In this document: piece after piece, positions 7,459 through 16,007 of the stretch | Layout: each line of letters starts with the position of its first letter | How positions within the stretch are numbered: the first letter of the stretch is position 1 | Source: Jeotgalibacillus aurantiacus | GTDB lineage: Bacteria > Bacillota > Bacilli > Bacillales > Jeotgalibacillaceae | Length of the DNA stretch: 64,000 nucleotides | Assembly (NCBI RefSeq): GCF_020595125.1 | Contig: NZ_JACNMS010000001.1 | Coordinates: 248,001 to 312,000 of the forward strand | Direction of reading: 5' to 3' | Made by a program: the position numbers and the translations under genes | Notes under the pieces: generated by a model | The model's input: the letters and a program-made list of their open reading frames with translations, nothing else | Databases searched by the model: none | Told to the model about the DNA's origin: nothing

Positions 7459-8994
7459 ATGCAGACTGATTTGCTGTCTGATGGATTGGAACAGTTGGAT
7501 CAGAAGCTGTTTCGCAGGTTTTCTCCTGGTGTACAGGAGGATGAGCGCCTGATTCAGAAGGGGCTGTTTTTGTATCGTCAGGGTACGGTTTATGATATGG
7601 GATTTGATGTGAATAATCAGATGCTGAAGGCGAAGGTTCGTGATGTCCATGGTGTCAGTGTGCGTATTTCACTAGATCCTGCTAAAGGCAGCAGCTGCAG
7701 TTGTCCGGAGGAATCCTGGTGCAGGCATCGAATGGCAGTTTTCTTTAAATTTTATCAGCAGCATGCCAGTGTGAGCCAATGGATCACCACCTGGCGAAAT
7801 CAAAAGCATGATGTTTCGCGTTTGGAAAAAACGCCGGAATCCTGGGACAGAGTGATTGATCGTGTCTGGACATCCGGAGAGTTTGACGTGCTTTCAGATA
7901 AGCCATACCTTGCGGAGCATTACGTTTTGGCGGCTCTGCGAAAATTGACAGATCAGGCTCCTGTTGAAAAAGAATGGGTGCCTTTATATAAGTTATATAC
8001 TTCCTTTTACCTTTTCTCGAGGCTTGCAGCGTTTTTTGCTGAAGAGCCTCATGAGGATATTAATCATGCATTGTCTATTCCGGTTGACCGGATAAAAGAA
8101 GCAATGTATGATCTTGCGGTTTATGCTCATCCGTTTTCATTTGATCCATTTTTAAAAAAGCTCAGGGAGGATAGTTCACAATTCCTGATGCATTCGAACC
8201 CGCTTCATTTTACGGTTTATGGGATGCTGTGGTTTCAGCTGTTCACGAAAGCGGGACAGCGTGATCAGGAGTGGCAGCGTTTGAAAGCTTTGAAGGAAAC
8301 AGAAGAGGTACTGCTTGCAAAATCCCTGTTTTCTTTACTGCTGAAACACGATTCATTTTTAGCGTCATTTCGAAAAACACCGGATGCAGCCGTTCCTCAT
8401 GCTGTACAGTGGATTGAGTGGCTACTTTGGGATGACCAGAAGCACCAGGCTGTAGAGGTGATGAAAGGCATTCAGGAGAAACTTGAAGGGTACCTTGAAA
8501 GGTTGCCGGATCATTCTGACCGCCGTTCCTTTGCGATGTGGCTCATTTATAAAATTGAAGGTGACAAGTTACGTATGCAATCGCCAGATGTAACGATTCG
8601 ACTGTATGAAAAGCTTCTGCCCTACAGCGGTCGTCATCTCGGTTCCCTGTTGCTTGATGCCGGAAAATATAAGGAGTGGGTCGAGCTCGTTCACTGGATT
8701 GATTTTTCACCGGAGGAACTTGAAATGGCCGGTTTCAAAAAGCTGATTGAACAGAAGCCGGAGTATGCTGTACCGCTTTTACATCAGTGGATTGAGGTTC
8801 TGATAGTCAGAAAACAGCGGGAGACGTACAAAAAAGCTGTGAGATATTTGAAGAAGTTGAGAAGTATTTATAAAGAAATGGGACAGTCCGCGCGTTTTGA
8901 TATTTACTTTGACCGGCTGATGAAAAAATATAAGCGTCTGCGTGCCTTCCGTGAAGAATGTGAAAGGGGGAAACTGATTGATGCAAACCATTGA
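7459..8994 (+). CDS. ywqB: SWIM zinc-finger protein, YwqB-like
   Basis: The 511-residue protein carries a SWIM motif at about residues 76-92 (CxC followed by CxH: CSCPEESWCRH). The rest is helical and rich in Trp and Leu, as in YwqB proteins. SWIM domains bind zinc and nucleic acid or protein. The gene overlaps the next one, an SNF2-family helicase, by 14 bases, so the two are translated together and may form one remodelling or repair complex; this role is inferred. The ATG at 7459 follows GGTGGAG with good spacing and is preferred over a TTG two codons earlier. TATAAT at 7417-7422 is a likely -10. Confidence 0.8.
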   Translation: MQTDLLSDGLEQLDQKLFRRFSPGVQEDERLIQKGLFLYRQGTVYDMGFDVNNQMLKAKVRDVHGVSVRISLDPAKGSSCSCPEESWCRHRMAVFFKFYQQHASVSQWITTWRNQKHDVSRLEKTPESWDRVIDRVWTSGEFDVLSDKPYLAEHYVLAALRKLTDQAPVEKEWVPLYKLYTSFYLFSRLAAFFAEEPHEDINHALSIPVDRIKEAMYDLAVYAHPFSFDPFLKKLREDSSQFLMHSNPLHFTVYGMLWFQLFTKAGQRDQEWQRLKALKETEEVLLAKSLFSLLLKHDSFLASFRKTPDAAVPHAVQWIEWLLWDDQKHQAVEVMKGIQEKLEGYLERLPDHSDRRSFAMWLIYKIEGDKLRMQSPDVTIRLYEKLLPYSGRHLGSLLLDAGKYKEWVELVHWIDFSPEELEMAGFKKLIEQKPEYAVPLLHQWIEVLIVRKQRETYKKAVRYLKKLRSIYKEMGQSARFDIYFDRLMKKYKRLRAFREECERGKLIDANH

Positions 8995-11773
8995 TGTATA
9001 TCCGCTCACAGATGGATACTTTTCTTTGAGAATGGTTAGTGATGATGGTGAAATGATTCCAACTGAAGAGTGGCAAAACTCCCTCCTTCTATGGCATAAA
9101 GAAACGTTTCATGGAACGGTCCTGCCTGAAGTTACAGACCTTCCGTCACAAAGTATACCGCTTGACAGCTGGAGTCTGCTGACGCTATTTTCCCAGCCAC
9201 AATTTCATGGACGTTATGAATGGGAGCTGTCTGAACAGGCACAGTTTGTATTTGATACTGCCCCTCTTCTCTATGAATGGATTACAGAGGGTAAATGGTT
9301 GTCAGAATGGAACCATGGGTCTAAAAACGAGACATTTGATATTTCTCTCAGTGAAGATTTTTGGGAGGAATGGACCGATATGTCAGGCGCGCCTGACAAG
9401 CCGGACCGTGATCAGCAGACTTTTATGAATGACTGGTATCGTCATTCCATTATCTCTTTTTTTGATCATCATCCCAGAAGCAGCGGGCTTGCTGAGCGTA
9501 TTTTTAATGAAGGTCATATTCTGGAGGCTGAAGATCTGGCCGCTTATTTCGATGAAGAAAAGTGGCAGATGTGGGTGCAACAGAAGGATCTTGAACTCCC
9601 TTACCGGTTTGGCATCAGGCTGGAGGAACCCTCCTCTGAAGAAGAGCTCTGGACGATGCAGCCTTTTTTACGGGATCGCAGGAGAGCTGACTGGACGTAT
9701 GACCTTAACCTGTATGCGCCGCTTGAGCGCTCTGTTCCTTCCCGCTGGACTGATCAAATTTCAGTGATTGAACAGGAGCTGGAACGATGGATACGCCTTA
9801 TTCCTTATTTAAAAGAGGACGATGTCTGGCAGTTGGAAATGGCTGAAGAACGGGCATGGCTCTTTCTAACAGAAGGTAGTGAAAAGCTGCTTGCACTTGA
9901 TGTGGAAATTCTTCTGCCTTCCTGGTGGAAGCAGATTCAGAAATCATCTGTTGCGCTGAAAGCTTCAGTTAAAGGAGATCGGAGCTACCGTCCTTCCTTT
10001 GTCGGACTTGAAGCACTTGTTGATTATGACTGGAAAATCTCAATTAATGGCAGTGATTTATCTGATGAAGAATTTCAGGCACTCGTTGATGAGAAAAAGA
10101 GATTTATTCAGGTAAATGGGGACTGGATAGCGCTGGACCCTGCCATGATCGCAAGAATTCAGCAGGCCATGAATGCGGCAAAGAGACATGGCATCAGTAT
10201 GCAGGACCTGCTTGTTGATCAGCTGGATGATGAAGAAGAGGAGGATGCGGATCATCTGCGTATTCAATTTGAGCTGAACCGTTCCATGAAATCCATGATG
10301 GAAAAGCTTAATGATGTCGGCAAAATCCCCCTTCTCCCGCCTCCTGGAGGGTTGCAGGGTGAGCTTCGTCCTTATCAGCAGCAAGGCTACAGCTGGATGA
10401 GCTTTTTACGTTCGAATCAATTTGGAGCCTGTCTTGCAGATGATATGGGGCTTGGGAAAACGATTCAACTGATCAGCTATATGCTTCATGTAAGAGAATC
10501 TGAATCCCCTGAGCATCCATTTCTAATCGTTTGCCCAACTTCGGTTCTCGGCAACTGGCAGCGGGAAATTGAACGCTTTGCACCTGATCTTCGTGTTCAC
10601 CTGCATTACGGTCCGGCACGTGCGAAGGGAGAAGATTTTCCAGCTTCCATCCGTCAGGCTGATGTCGTTCTGACGTCTTTTGGTCTTTGTCATTCTGATC
10701 AGGAGGAACTGACTTCACTGCAATGGGCTGCGGTTGCTCTTGATGAGGCACAGAATATTAAAAATCCGTTTACGAAGCAGTCAAAAGCCATTCGGAGTCT
10801 CCGTGGACAGCATCATCTTGCCCTGACAGGAACACCGATGGAAAATCGCTTGTCTGAGCTATGGGCAATTTTTGACTTTATCAACCACCGCTATCTCGGT
10901 TCACTGTCAAATTTCCGTAAGGATTATATTGCCCCTATTGAACGGGATGGTTCTGAGGAACTGACGAAAAAGCTGCAAAAGCGGATTCGCCCATTTCTGC
11001 TCAGACGAACAAAAATGGATCCTGCTGTCGGTTTAAATCTTCCTTCGAAAATTGAACAGAAGGAGTTTTGTCCGCTGACAACTGAGCAGGCGACCCTTTA
11101 TGAGCAGCTTGTGAAAGATACACTCGAAAAAATCCCTGCATTGTCAGGTATTGAACGAAGAGGAATGGTACTTCAAATGCTCAATAGACTCAAACAGCTG
11201 TGTGATCACCCTGCCCTTTATTTGCAGGAGGAAGCACCGGAAATGCTGGTGGAGCGATCTGAAAAAATGGGTAAACTGATGGATCTTGTTGAGCAGATTA
11301 TGGAGGCCCGTGAAGGAACCATCATCTTTACTCAATATCTTTCAATGGGCAGGATGATTCAGCAGGTGCTACAGAAGAAATATGGTCAAACTGTTCCATT
11401 TTTAAATGGTTCGACTCCTAAGCACCAGCGCGACCAACTTGTTGAAAGATTTCAGTCAGGAGAATTCCCAATCTTTATTCTATCTCTGAAAGCTGGCGGA
11501 ACGGGGCTGACATTGACAGCTGCCAACCACGTGATTCACTATGACCGCTGGTGGAATCCTGCTGTTGAAAATCAGGCGACAGACCGTGCCTACCGGATTG
11601 GACAAACAAAGTTTGTTCATGTTCACAAATTCATTTCTTCCGGAACAGTAGAGGAAAAAATCGATAAAATGCTTGAAAAGAAGCAGTCTCTGAATGAGGA
11701 AATTATAAGGGGAGATCAGTGGATTACCGAGCTTTCAAATGAAGAGCTCGAGGATCTTCTTGTCTTATCATAA
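8981..11773 (+). CDS. ywqA: SNF2/Rad54-family helicase, YwqA-like
   Basis: This 930-residue protein has a long N-terminal region (about residues 1-450, SNF2-associated in bacteria) and a complete SF2 motor. Motif I is DDMGLGKT (about 486), motif II is DEAQ rather than DEAH (about 587), motif III is LTGTP (about 616), and motif VI is in QATDRAYRIGQ (about 864). The QxxRxxRIGQ form is typical of SNF2 proteins, which use ATP to translocate on double-stranded DNA and displace bound proteins. It starts inside the end of the SWIM-protein gene. AAAGGGGG lies 10 bases before the ATG; a TTG one codon earlier is possible. A strong terminator ends the operon. Confidence 0.9.
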   Translation: MQTIDVYPLTDGYFSLRMVSDDGEMIPTEEWQNSLLLWHKETFHGTVLPEVTDLPSQSIPLDSWSLLTLFSQPQFHGRYEWELSEQAQFVFDTAPLLYEWITEGKWLSEWNHGSKNETFDISLSEDFWEEWTDMSGAPDKPDRDQQTFMNDWYRHSIISFFDHHPRSSGLAERIFNEGHILEAEDLAAYFDEEKWQMWVQQKDLELPYRFGIRLEEPSSEEELWTMQPFLRDRRRADWTYDLNLYAPLERSVPSRWTDQISVIEQELERWIRLIPYLKEDDVWQLEMAEERAWLFLTEGSEKLLALDVEILLPSWWKQIQKSSVALKASVKGDRSYRPSFVGLEALVDYDWKISINGSDLSDEEFQALVDEKKRFIQVNGDWIALDPAMIARIQQAMNAAKRHGISMQDLLVDQLDDEEEEDADHLRIQFELNRSMKSMMEKLNDVGKIPLLPPPGGLQGELRPYQQQGYSWMSFLRSNQFGACLADDMGLGKTIQLISYMLHVRESESPEHPFLIVCPTSVLGNWQREIERFAPDLRVHLHYGPARAKGEDFPASIRQADVVLTSFGLCHSDQEELTSLQWAAVALDEAQNIKNPFTKQSKAIRSLRGQHHLALTGTPMENRLSELWAIFDFINHRYLGSLSNFRKDYIAPIERDGSEELTKKLQKRIRPFLLRRTKMDPAVGLNLPSKIEQKEFCPLTTEQATLYEQLVKDTLEKIPALSGIERRGMVLQMLNRLKQLCDHPALYLQEEAPEMLVERSEKMGKLMDLVEQIMEAREGTIIFTQYLSMGRMIQQVLQKKYGQTVPFLNGSTPKHQRDQLVERFQSGEFPIFILSLKAGGTGLTLTAANHVIHYDRWWNPAVENQATDRAYRIGQTKFVHVHKFISSGTVEEKIDKMLEKKQSLNEEIIRGDQWITELSNEELEDLLVLS

Positions 11774-11777
11774 ATGG

Positions 11778-11811
11778 AAGACCGTCTGGATGTATCAGAC
11801 GGTCTTTTTAT
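11778..11811 (+). terminator. Terminator of the SWIM/SNF2 operon
   Basis: A perfect 11-bp stem, AAGACCGTCTG / CAGACGGTCTT, is followed by a T run. Confidence 0.9.
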
Positions 11812-11932
11812 ATCTTCTGTTAAACGGGGGTGCTGTTACGAAGTGACCACTATGACAGCACACTTACGGGGAGGGGAAGTTCACCATAAGCAGCTGTCCT
11901 GTGACCTGTTAAAAACGGGGAATCAAATGACG

Positions 11933-12352
11933 TTAACGGATGACTTCAAAATGTGTTTCAGCTGAAGCATTCTGTTCTGCAGGAGTCGGCGGTGGTTCAG
12001 GAAAAGGTTCAAATTCGGCTTCAGACGCAGCTTTTTTGCGGTCAAGAAATCTTACGGAGTCAGCGAACACTTCGGTAAAGTAGCTTTTTGAACCGTCATC
12101 CCTGTTGAATACCCTTGTCTGGAGTCTTCCGGTAATACCAACAAGCGATCCTTTTTCGCAATACTCCGATGTGTTTTGCGCCACGCGATTCCAGATAGTA
12201 CACCGTATAAAATCAGCTTCATTTTCACCTGCCTGATTTTTAAAGGGGCGATTCACTGCAACGGTTACATTTAACACATGTTTATTTGATCCAATCTCCC
12301 TTAATTCCGGATCCCTGGTCAGCCTTCCGACAATCGTCACCTGATTAATCAT
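11933..12352 (-). CDS. ssbB: Single-stranded DNA-binding protein, SsbB (YwpH) type
   Basis: The 139-residue protein has the SSB OB-fold over residues 1-105 (MINQVTIVGRL start, FIRCTIWNR core, GITGRLQTR strand), then a short Pro/Glu-rich tail. The acidic DDDxPF-type tip of the replicative SsbA is absent, and the tail ends FEVIR. This and the position next to ywpF point to SsbB, which protects incoming DNA during transformation. A promoter with AT-boxes resembling ComK sites lies upstream (12385-12433). AAAGGAGGG precedes the ATG. At 139 residues it is somewhat longer than the B. subtilis SsbB (113). Confidence 0.88.
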   Translation of the reverse strand: MINQVTIVGRLTRDPELREIGSNKHVLNVTVAVNRPFKNQAGENEADFIRCTIWNRVAQNTSEYCEKGSLVGITGRLQTRVFNRDDGSKSYFTEVFADSVRFLDRKKAASEAEFEPFPEPPPTPAEQNASAETHFEVIR

Positions 12353-12384
12353 GTCTTCCCTCCTTTCTCTTGAGGAATGACCTA

Positions 12385-12433
12385 AGCATACCGGGTGGGA
12401 AAATTGTTGTAAAACAAGGAAAAATTGATTTTA
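12385..12433 (-). promoter_or_regulatory. Candidate ComK-controlled promoter of ssbB
   Basis: Minus strand: TTTACA (12413-12408) and TATGCT (12390-12385) are 17 bp apart. Upstream lies a perfect AAAA-N5-TTTT box (12433-12421). A weaker second box, TACA-N5-TTTC, starts 8 bp further on and overlaps the -35. Two AT-boxes 8 bp apart is one of the known ComK site spacings. The ComK role is inference. Confidence 0.5.
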
Positions 12434-12593
12434 CCCTTATCTTAAAGGAGAATTTTCGTTCATTTTGCTTGTGATTTCCCCTGAAATTATTCGATTATTC
12501 CCCGGGAAATTTCTAAATTCAACATTTTAAAACAAATTTTCAGAAAATAATTATGATATAATGAGGCAATGGAATGCTGAAGGAGGCGTAGCT

Positions 12594-13022
12594 ATGAAAA
12601 CGTTTAAACTTAAGCGTGTACAGATTGTTGAAAATGATACTATCCGTGATTTCAATTTGATCGACGGCCTGATTATAAATAAAGAAGATGATCACCACAC
12701 ATGGATTCTAGAGGTTTTTCTGGTTGATAGGGAATTAGAATACTTCCAGCGTATTCAGCAAAACAGAGAAAATATCGAGGTTCTTGCTGTGATTTCCAGC
12801 GAGAAAAATGACCCTGCTTCGCTTTATGCCCATGTTCATGCTGTCAGACCGATCGGTGAAAAAATCAGCGTTCTTTTTATTGGTCATATGAGAAATCAGC
12901 GAAATGAGTATGCTGAAGAGCTTCTTGCTTCCATTCTTGAAAAGGAAAACCTGAGTGGTGAAGAACTCCTGGCACAGTTTAAAAAGCAGATGAAGGAAAA
13001 ACCGGGGCTTGTTAAAAGATGA
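12594..13022 (+). CDS. ywpF: YwpF-like protein
   Basis: The 142-residue protein matches what I recall of YwpF: MKTFKL start, an early LIDGLIINKEDD segment, central ND-A motif, FIGHM strand and a basic C-terminus. Function is not established. It is soluble, with no signal peptide. The ATG at 12594 has AAGGAGG 7 bases upstream, and TATAAT lies at 12557-12562. It is divergent from ssbB, the same arrangement as the ywpF/ywpH region of B. subtilis. Confidence 0.85.
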   Translation: MKTFKLKRVQIVENDTIRDFNLIDGLIINKEDDHHTWILEVFLVDRELEYFQRIQQNRENIEVLAVISSEKNDPASLYAHVHAVRPIGEKISVLFIGHMRNQRNEYAEELLASILEKENLSGEELLAQFKKQMKEKPGLVKR

Positions 13023-13034
13023 TAACAACAATTA

Positions 13035-13072
13035 AAGCGGACATCCAGTGGCATGGATGTCCGCTTATATTT
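13035..13072. terminator. Bidirectional terminator between ywpF and the next gene
   Basis: A perfect 13-bp stem, AAGCGGACATCCA / TGGATGTCCGCTT, with A/T-rich flanks on both sides, sits between two convergent genes. Confidence 0.8.
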
Positions 13073-13084
13073 ATGTTATACATA

Positions 13085-13468
13085 TTATGCCTGATTTTTT
13101 TCTAATTCACTAATGACATATTTTGCTTCTGCTTTACAGGAATAATCCCATTCTTTATTAGAATATGACTGGAGCTCCTGAATTCGCTCAATCTGTTCAG
13201 CTGTTGGTTCTTCATTCAGGATTTTTTCAATAACCTCATTGATCTTATCAGCGAGATTTTGATGAAAATCCGGGCTTTTCTTAATCCCATCATCGAGATT
13301 TTCATACCATGATGCCTGTGTTGTTATGTACTGGCTCCACGAATTCATAAAGTCAACCATATCAAATTTGTCCTCTTTCCACTGGATATCGGACATATAT
13401 TGTTCAAAAGCGATGTTAATGGACCTGGTAATACTGATTTTGGTGCCCGTTGGCAATTGTTGTAGCAT
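13085..13468 (-). CDS. Hypothetical protein, 127 residues
   Basis: A helical, acidic, soluble protein with several Trp residues and a coiled-coil-like stretch rich in Glu and Ile around residues 75-105. I do not recognise the family. The ATG at 13468 follows GGAGG by 12 bases, slightly long, but no alternative start lies nearer. It is convergent with ywpF and shares its terminator. Nothing around it suggests a role. Confidence 0.65.
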   Translation of the reverse strand: MLQQLPTGTKISITRSINIAFEQYMSDIQWKEDKFDMVDFMNSWSQYITTQASWYENLDDGIKKSPDFHQNLADKINEVIEKILNEEPTAEQIERIQELQSYSNKEWDYSCKAEAKYVISELEKNQA

Positions 13469-13686
13469 GAAAGAATTAAACCTCCTAAACTTTCTGTACA
13501 CTCTATTTTACGTTCAAAGAATCCCTTAGTGAATTTTACATCATTGATCTCTAAAGCTCAATCATCAATACATCCTAAGAGAAAAACGTATGTCTTTATT
13601 CATATGCACCCACTTTTTTCAGGAATCTGGAATGAAAAAAGAATGATATGATATTGGAGAATCCGGAAAAATAATTAGTTATGTAT

Positions 13687-13713
13687 GAAAAACTGCCGGA
13701 CATTTCCGGCAGC
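13687..13713 (-). terminator. Terminator of the lipoprotein gene
   Basis: Minus strand: CTGCCGG / CCGGCAG stem followed by TTTTTC, 8 bases after the stop. Confidence 0.8.
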
Positions 13714-13720
13714 CTGTTTC

Positions 13721-14023
13721 TTATTCGTCCCGGTTATCCCGGTCTTCACGGTCGATATCATCTTCAATAACATCTTCGCGATTGTTGTCGTTGTTATCAA
13801 TAATGTCATTATTACCGTTTGTTCCATTGTTGTCACGGCCCATGTTATTATAACCGTCACCACGTTCGCCCGCATTGTTGTCCATGTCGTTTTGTACATC
13901 GTTGACACGGTTGTTATCCATCATGGATTCATTGTTATCCGGAACGCCGTCATTGACATTACATCCGACCATAAGTGCAGCTGCCATCATCGCACCTGCT
14001 GTAAGCTTTAGTGTTTTGTTCAT
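13721..14023 (-). CDS. Asn/Asp-rich small lipoprotein
   Basis: The 100-residue product has a lipoprotein signal (MNKTLKLTAGAMMAAALMVGC, Cys at about 21). The mature part is almost only Asn, Asp, Glu, Arg and Gly, with repeated DNN and DNNR units, and is certainly disordered. It would sit on the outer face of the membrane, possibly binding cations or acting as a spacer; no family is recognised. GGAGAGGG precedes the ATG. The low-complexity reading is accepted because signal peptide, start signal and terminator all agree. Confidence 0.75.
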   Translation of the reverse strand: MNKTLKLTAGAMMAAALMVGCNVNDGVPDNNESMMDNNRVNDVQNDMDNNAGERGDGYNNMGRDNNGTNGNNDIIDNNDNNREDVIEDDIDREDRDNRDE

Positions 14024-14126
14024 ACCGCTTCCCTCTCCTTTTGTTTTTTTGACCTAATAATGCGGTCTTTGGCTAGTTTTCCCGGAGAGGGTGGGATTAT
14101 GTATGGGTTAGATATTTTTTGTAACC

Positions 14127-14241
14127 GGGCGTGGGCCATCCTTCGCTTTCCGCGGCCGCGCGGTGAGCCAGCTAGTGCTGCGCACTACGCTGTCTCACCT
14201 GTCGCTTCTCTGCCGCAGGAGTCTTCGGATGGCCCACGCCC
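14127..14241 (+). repeat. Dispersed palindromic element, copy 1
   Basis: Perfect 15-bp arms GGGCGTGGGCCATCC / GGATGGCCCACGCCC flank a core of about 85 bp. The core contains GCTTTCCGCGG, GCGGTGAGCC, an inner hairpin (AGTG/CACT), TCTCACCTGTC and GCAGGAGTCTTC. GGTGAG pairs with CTCACC, giving a three-tier hairpin. No coding capacity. Confidence 0.85.
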
Positions 14242-14360
14242 TTGTATGAGAAACCAACATAATCTTTATTATAGAACACAGACAGGGATCAACATGTACT
14301 TTTCAAGATATAGTGATGAGCTGCAATGAACTACAGGTGGTTGTATTGCTAAAAACTAGC

Positions 14361-14410
14361 CGGGATTCATCTGACGCTTCTCTCCCTTAGGAGTCTTCGG
14401 TGGAATCCCG
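14361..14410 (+). repeat. Dispersed palindromic element, copy 2, internally deleted
   Basis: CGGGATTC and GAATCCCG arms flank only the right part of the core (CTGACGCTTCTC to AGGAGTCTTCGG). About 55 bp of the middle found in other copies is missing. The surrounding 14.0-14.45 kb gap holds nothing else that I can identify apart from copy 1. Confidence 0.65.
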
Positions 14411-14450
14411 TCCTCGAATTGTATATTAGCTATATCGCGTATAAATTGAA

Positions 14451-14873
14451 TTATTGAATTGCGAACATGATCTCAGTTTCGCAGGCGATTTCGCCGTCTA
14501 CGGTTGCGGTTGCTTTTCCTTTGCCAAGCGGGCCTTTGATGCGGATGATTTCGACTTCAAGGCGCAGCTGGTCACCCGGTTTGACCTGACGCTTGAAGCG
14601 GCATTTGTCGATTCCGGTGAAAAAGGCGAGTTTGCCGCGGTATTCTTCCTGTTTCAGCATCGCGACTGCTCCTGTCTGTGCAAGTGCTTCAACGATCAGT
14701 ACGCCTGGCATAACCGGATAGTCAGGAAAATGTCCGTTAAAAAATTCTTCGTTTGCTGTTACATTTTTAATAGCAACAGCACGTTTTCCTTCTTCAATTT
14801 CCACCATTTTATCAATTAACAAAAATGGGTAACGGTGAGGAATAATTTCTTTAATCTGCTGAATGTCTAACAT
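14451..14873 (-). CDS. fabZ: 3-hydroxyacyl-[acyl-carrier-protein] dehydratase
   Basis: This 140-residue hot-dog-fold enzyme removes water from 3-hydroxyacyl-ACP in fatty acid elongation. The first motif HRYPFLLID and the catalytic region [21 protein letters not shown] (His at about 48, Glu at about 62) are intact. It is the last gene of the spoIIID-mbl-flhO-flhP group, as in B. subtilis (ywpB). The ATG at 14873, 7 bases after GGAGG, is preferred over an adjacent TTG. Confidence 0.97.
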   Translation of the reverse strand: MLDIQQIKEIIPHRYPFLLIDKMVEIEEGKRAVAIKNVTANEEFFNGHFPDYPVMPGVLIVEALAQTGAVAMLKQEEYRGKLAFFTGIDKCRFKRQVKPGDQLRLEVEIIRIKGPLGKGKATATVDGEIACETEIMFAIQ

Positions 14874-14887
14874 CAAATAACCTCCTG

Positions 14888-15142
14888 CTATTCTGTATCC
14901 TGTGTGACAAGATCAATAATATGCGTCCATGTTTCCTTTTTGAGCGCGTCAGTCGGGCTACCGTCCCCAATTACACCGTAACCAACCATCAGTCCTAGAA
15001 GTAAACTTCCGGCAGCCAGAGCAATGACCAGAACAAGCCTGATCAGAATTGGAAACAGACGGACCTGTACCCATCTAGGGACACGTGACTCCGTCTTTTC
15101 TTCTGTAGGTTTACTGTTTTTTTCACTGCGGGTTTCAGACAT
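14888..15142 (-). CDS. Small single-pass membrane protein, EpuA-like
   Basis: The 84-residue protein has a charged N-terminus of about 25 residues, a basic [11 protein letters not shown] stretch and one membrane segment (about 33-58). It resembles the EpuA family (often labelled RNA polymerase subunit beta by inherited annotation, which is not supported by anything seen here). It lies between flhP and fabZ, 13-14 bp from each, so it is co-transcribed. AAAGGAG precedes the ATG. Confidence 0.75.
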   Translation of the reverse strand: MSETRSEKNSKPTEEKTESRVPRWVQVRLFPILIRLVLVIALAAGSLLLGLMVGYGVIGDGSPTDALKKETWTHIIDLVTQDTE

Positions 15143-15155
15143 TTTCCTTACTCCT

Positions 15156-15995
15156 TTAACGCATTCCGTTCACAAGACCTGACATCTGATCTGAGATCGA
15201 GATCGCTCTTGAATGAAATTGATAATTACGCTGAACTTCAATTAATTCTGTTGCGGCTCTACCCATGTCTACGTTTGACGTTTCCAGGGCTCCCTGCTCC
15301 AGTCCGATTTCCTGACGAAGGGCACCTTCCATTTGAGTGAGGAGTTCAGCTTCTGCGACGCCAAGCTCAGCCAGATTCCCCGGAATTCCGAGGTACACGC
15401 TTGAGACGCGATCCATCAGTTGAGGACGCTCAATGGTCACAACGCCTAGCTGAATTTCCTGTTGTGCGCCTCCTCCATTTGTGAAGACGAGTGTCCCGTC
15501 ATCATTTAACTGTACTTCATTGACCGGACCATCAACAATGATCTGCTGGTCGTTCTGATCAAGGACGGCATTTCCCTGACCATCAACGAGCATGACTTCA
15601 TCATCGTTCATTGGCGTGAAATAAAATGCTCCGTCGCGTGTAAAGTTCTGCTCCTGTGCACCGTCAGCTGATTGAACGAGCACCTTAAAATACTGGTTTT
15701 CACGCGTAAAAGCGAAATCGATCATCCGCTCTGTGCGCTGCAGTGCTCCCTGAGTGGTTACGAGCTGGGATTGTGCGATTTTCGCTCCGTTTCCGAGACG
15801 CAATCCATCAGGCGTCATACGGGGTGCACCTGTTTCACGTGTATGCTGGATTTCCTGATGCAATAAAGATGTAAAATTTGCTGTTGTCTGCTTGTAACCG
15901 GTTGTAGCAGAGTTCGCAAGATTATTCGCGATCATATCAAGCTGTTTTTGCAGCTGATTCATTGTATTGGTTGCAGTCACCATATTGCGGATCAT
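15156..15995 (-). CDS. flhP: Flagellar basal-body rod/hook protein FlhP (FlgG family)
   Basis: The 279-residue protein has the conserved N-terminal flagellar rod motif (MANNLANSATTGYKQ-like region at about 23-37) and the C-terminal partner (LETSNVDMGRAATELIEVQRNYQ at about 238-260) that pair into a coiled coil in rod and hook proteins. It is exported by the flagellar type III machinery and forms the distal rod. It lies 12 bp after flhO, and AAGGGGGAT gives the start. Confidence 0.93.
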   Translation of the reverse strand: MIRNMVTATNTMNQLQKQLDMIANNLANSATTGYKQTTANFTSLLHQEIQHTRETGAPRMTPDGLRLGNGAKIAQSQLVTTQGALQRTERMIDFAFTRENQYFKVLVQSADGAQEQNFTRDGAFYFTPMNDDEVMLVDGQGNAVLDQNDQQIIVDGPVNEVQLNDDGTLVFTNGGGAQQEIQLGVVTIERPQLMDRVSSVYLGIPGNLAELGVAEAELLTQMEGALRQEIGLEQGALETSNVDMGRAATELIEVQRNYQFHSRAISISDQMSGLVNGMR

Positions 15996-16007
15996 TAATT
16001 ATCCCCC

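Noticed and set aside
11774-11965. 63-codon plus-strand frame after the SNF2 helicase
   Set aside because: It runs through the terminator hairpin and has no ribosome binding site.
13675-14011. Frames of 77 and 108 codons on both strands over the Asn-rich lipoprotein gene
   Set aside because: They come from the low-complexity GTT/AAC composition; only the frame with lipobox, ribosome binding site and terminator is kept.
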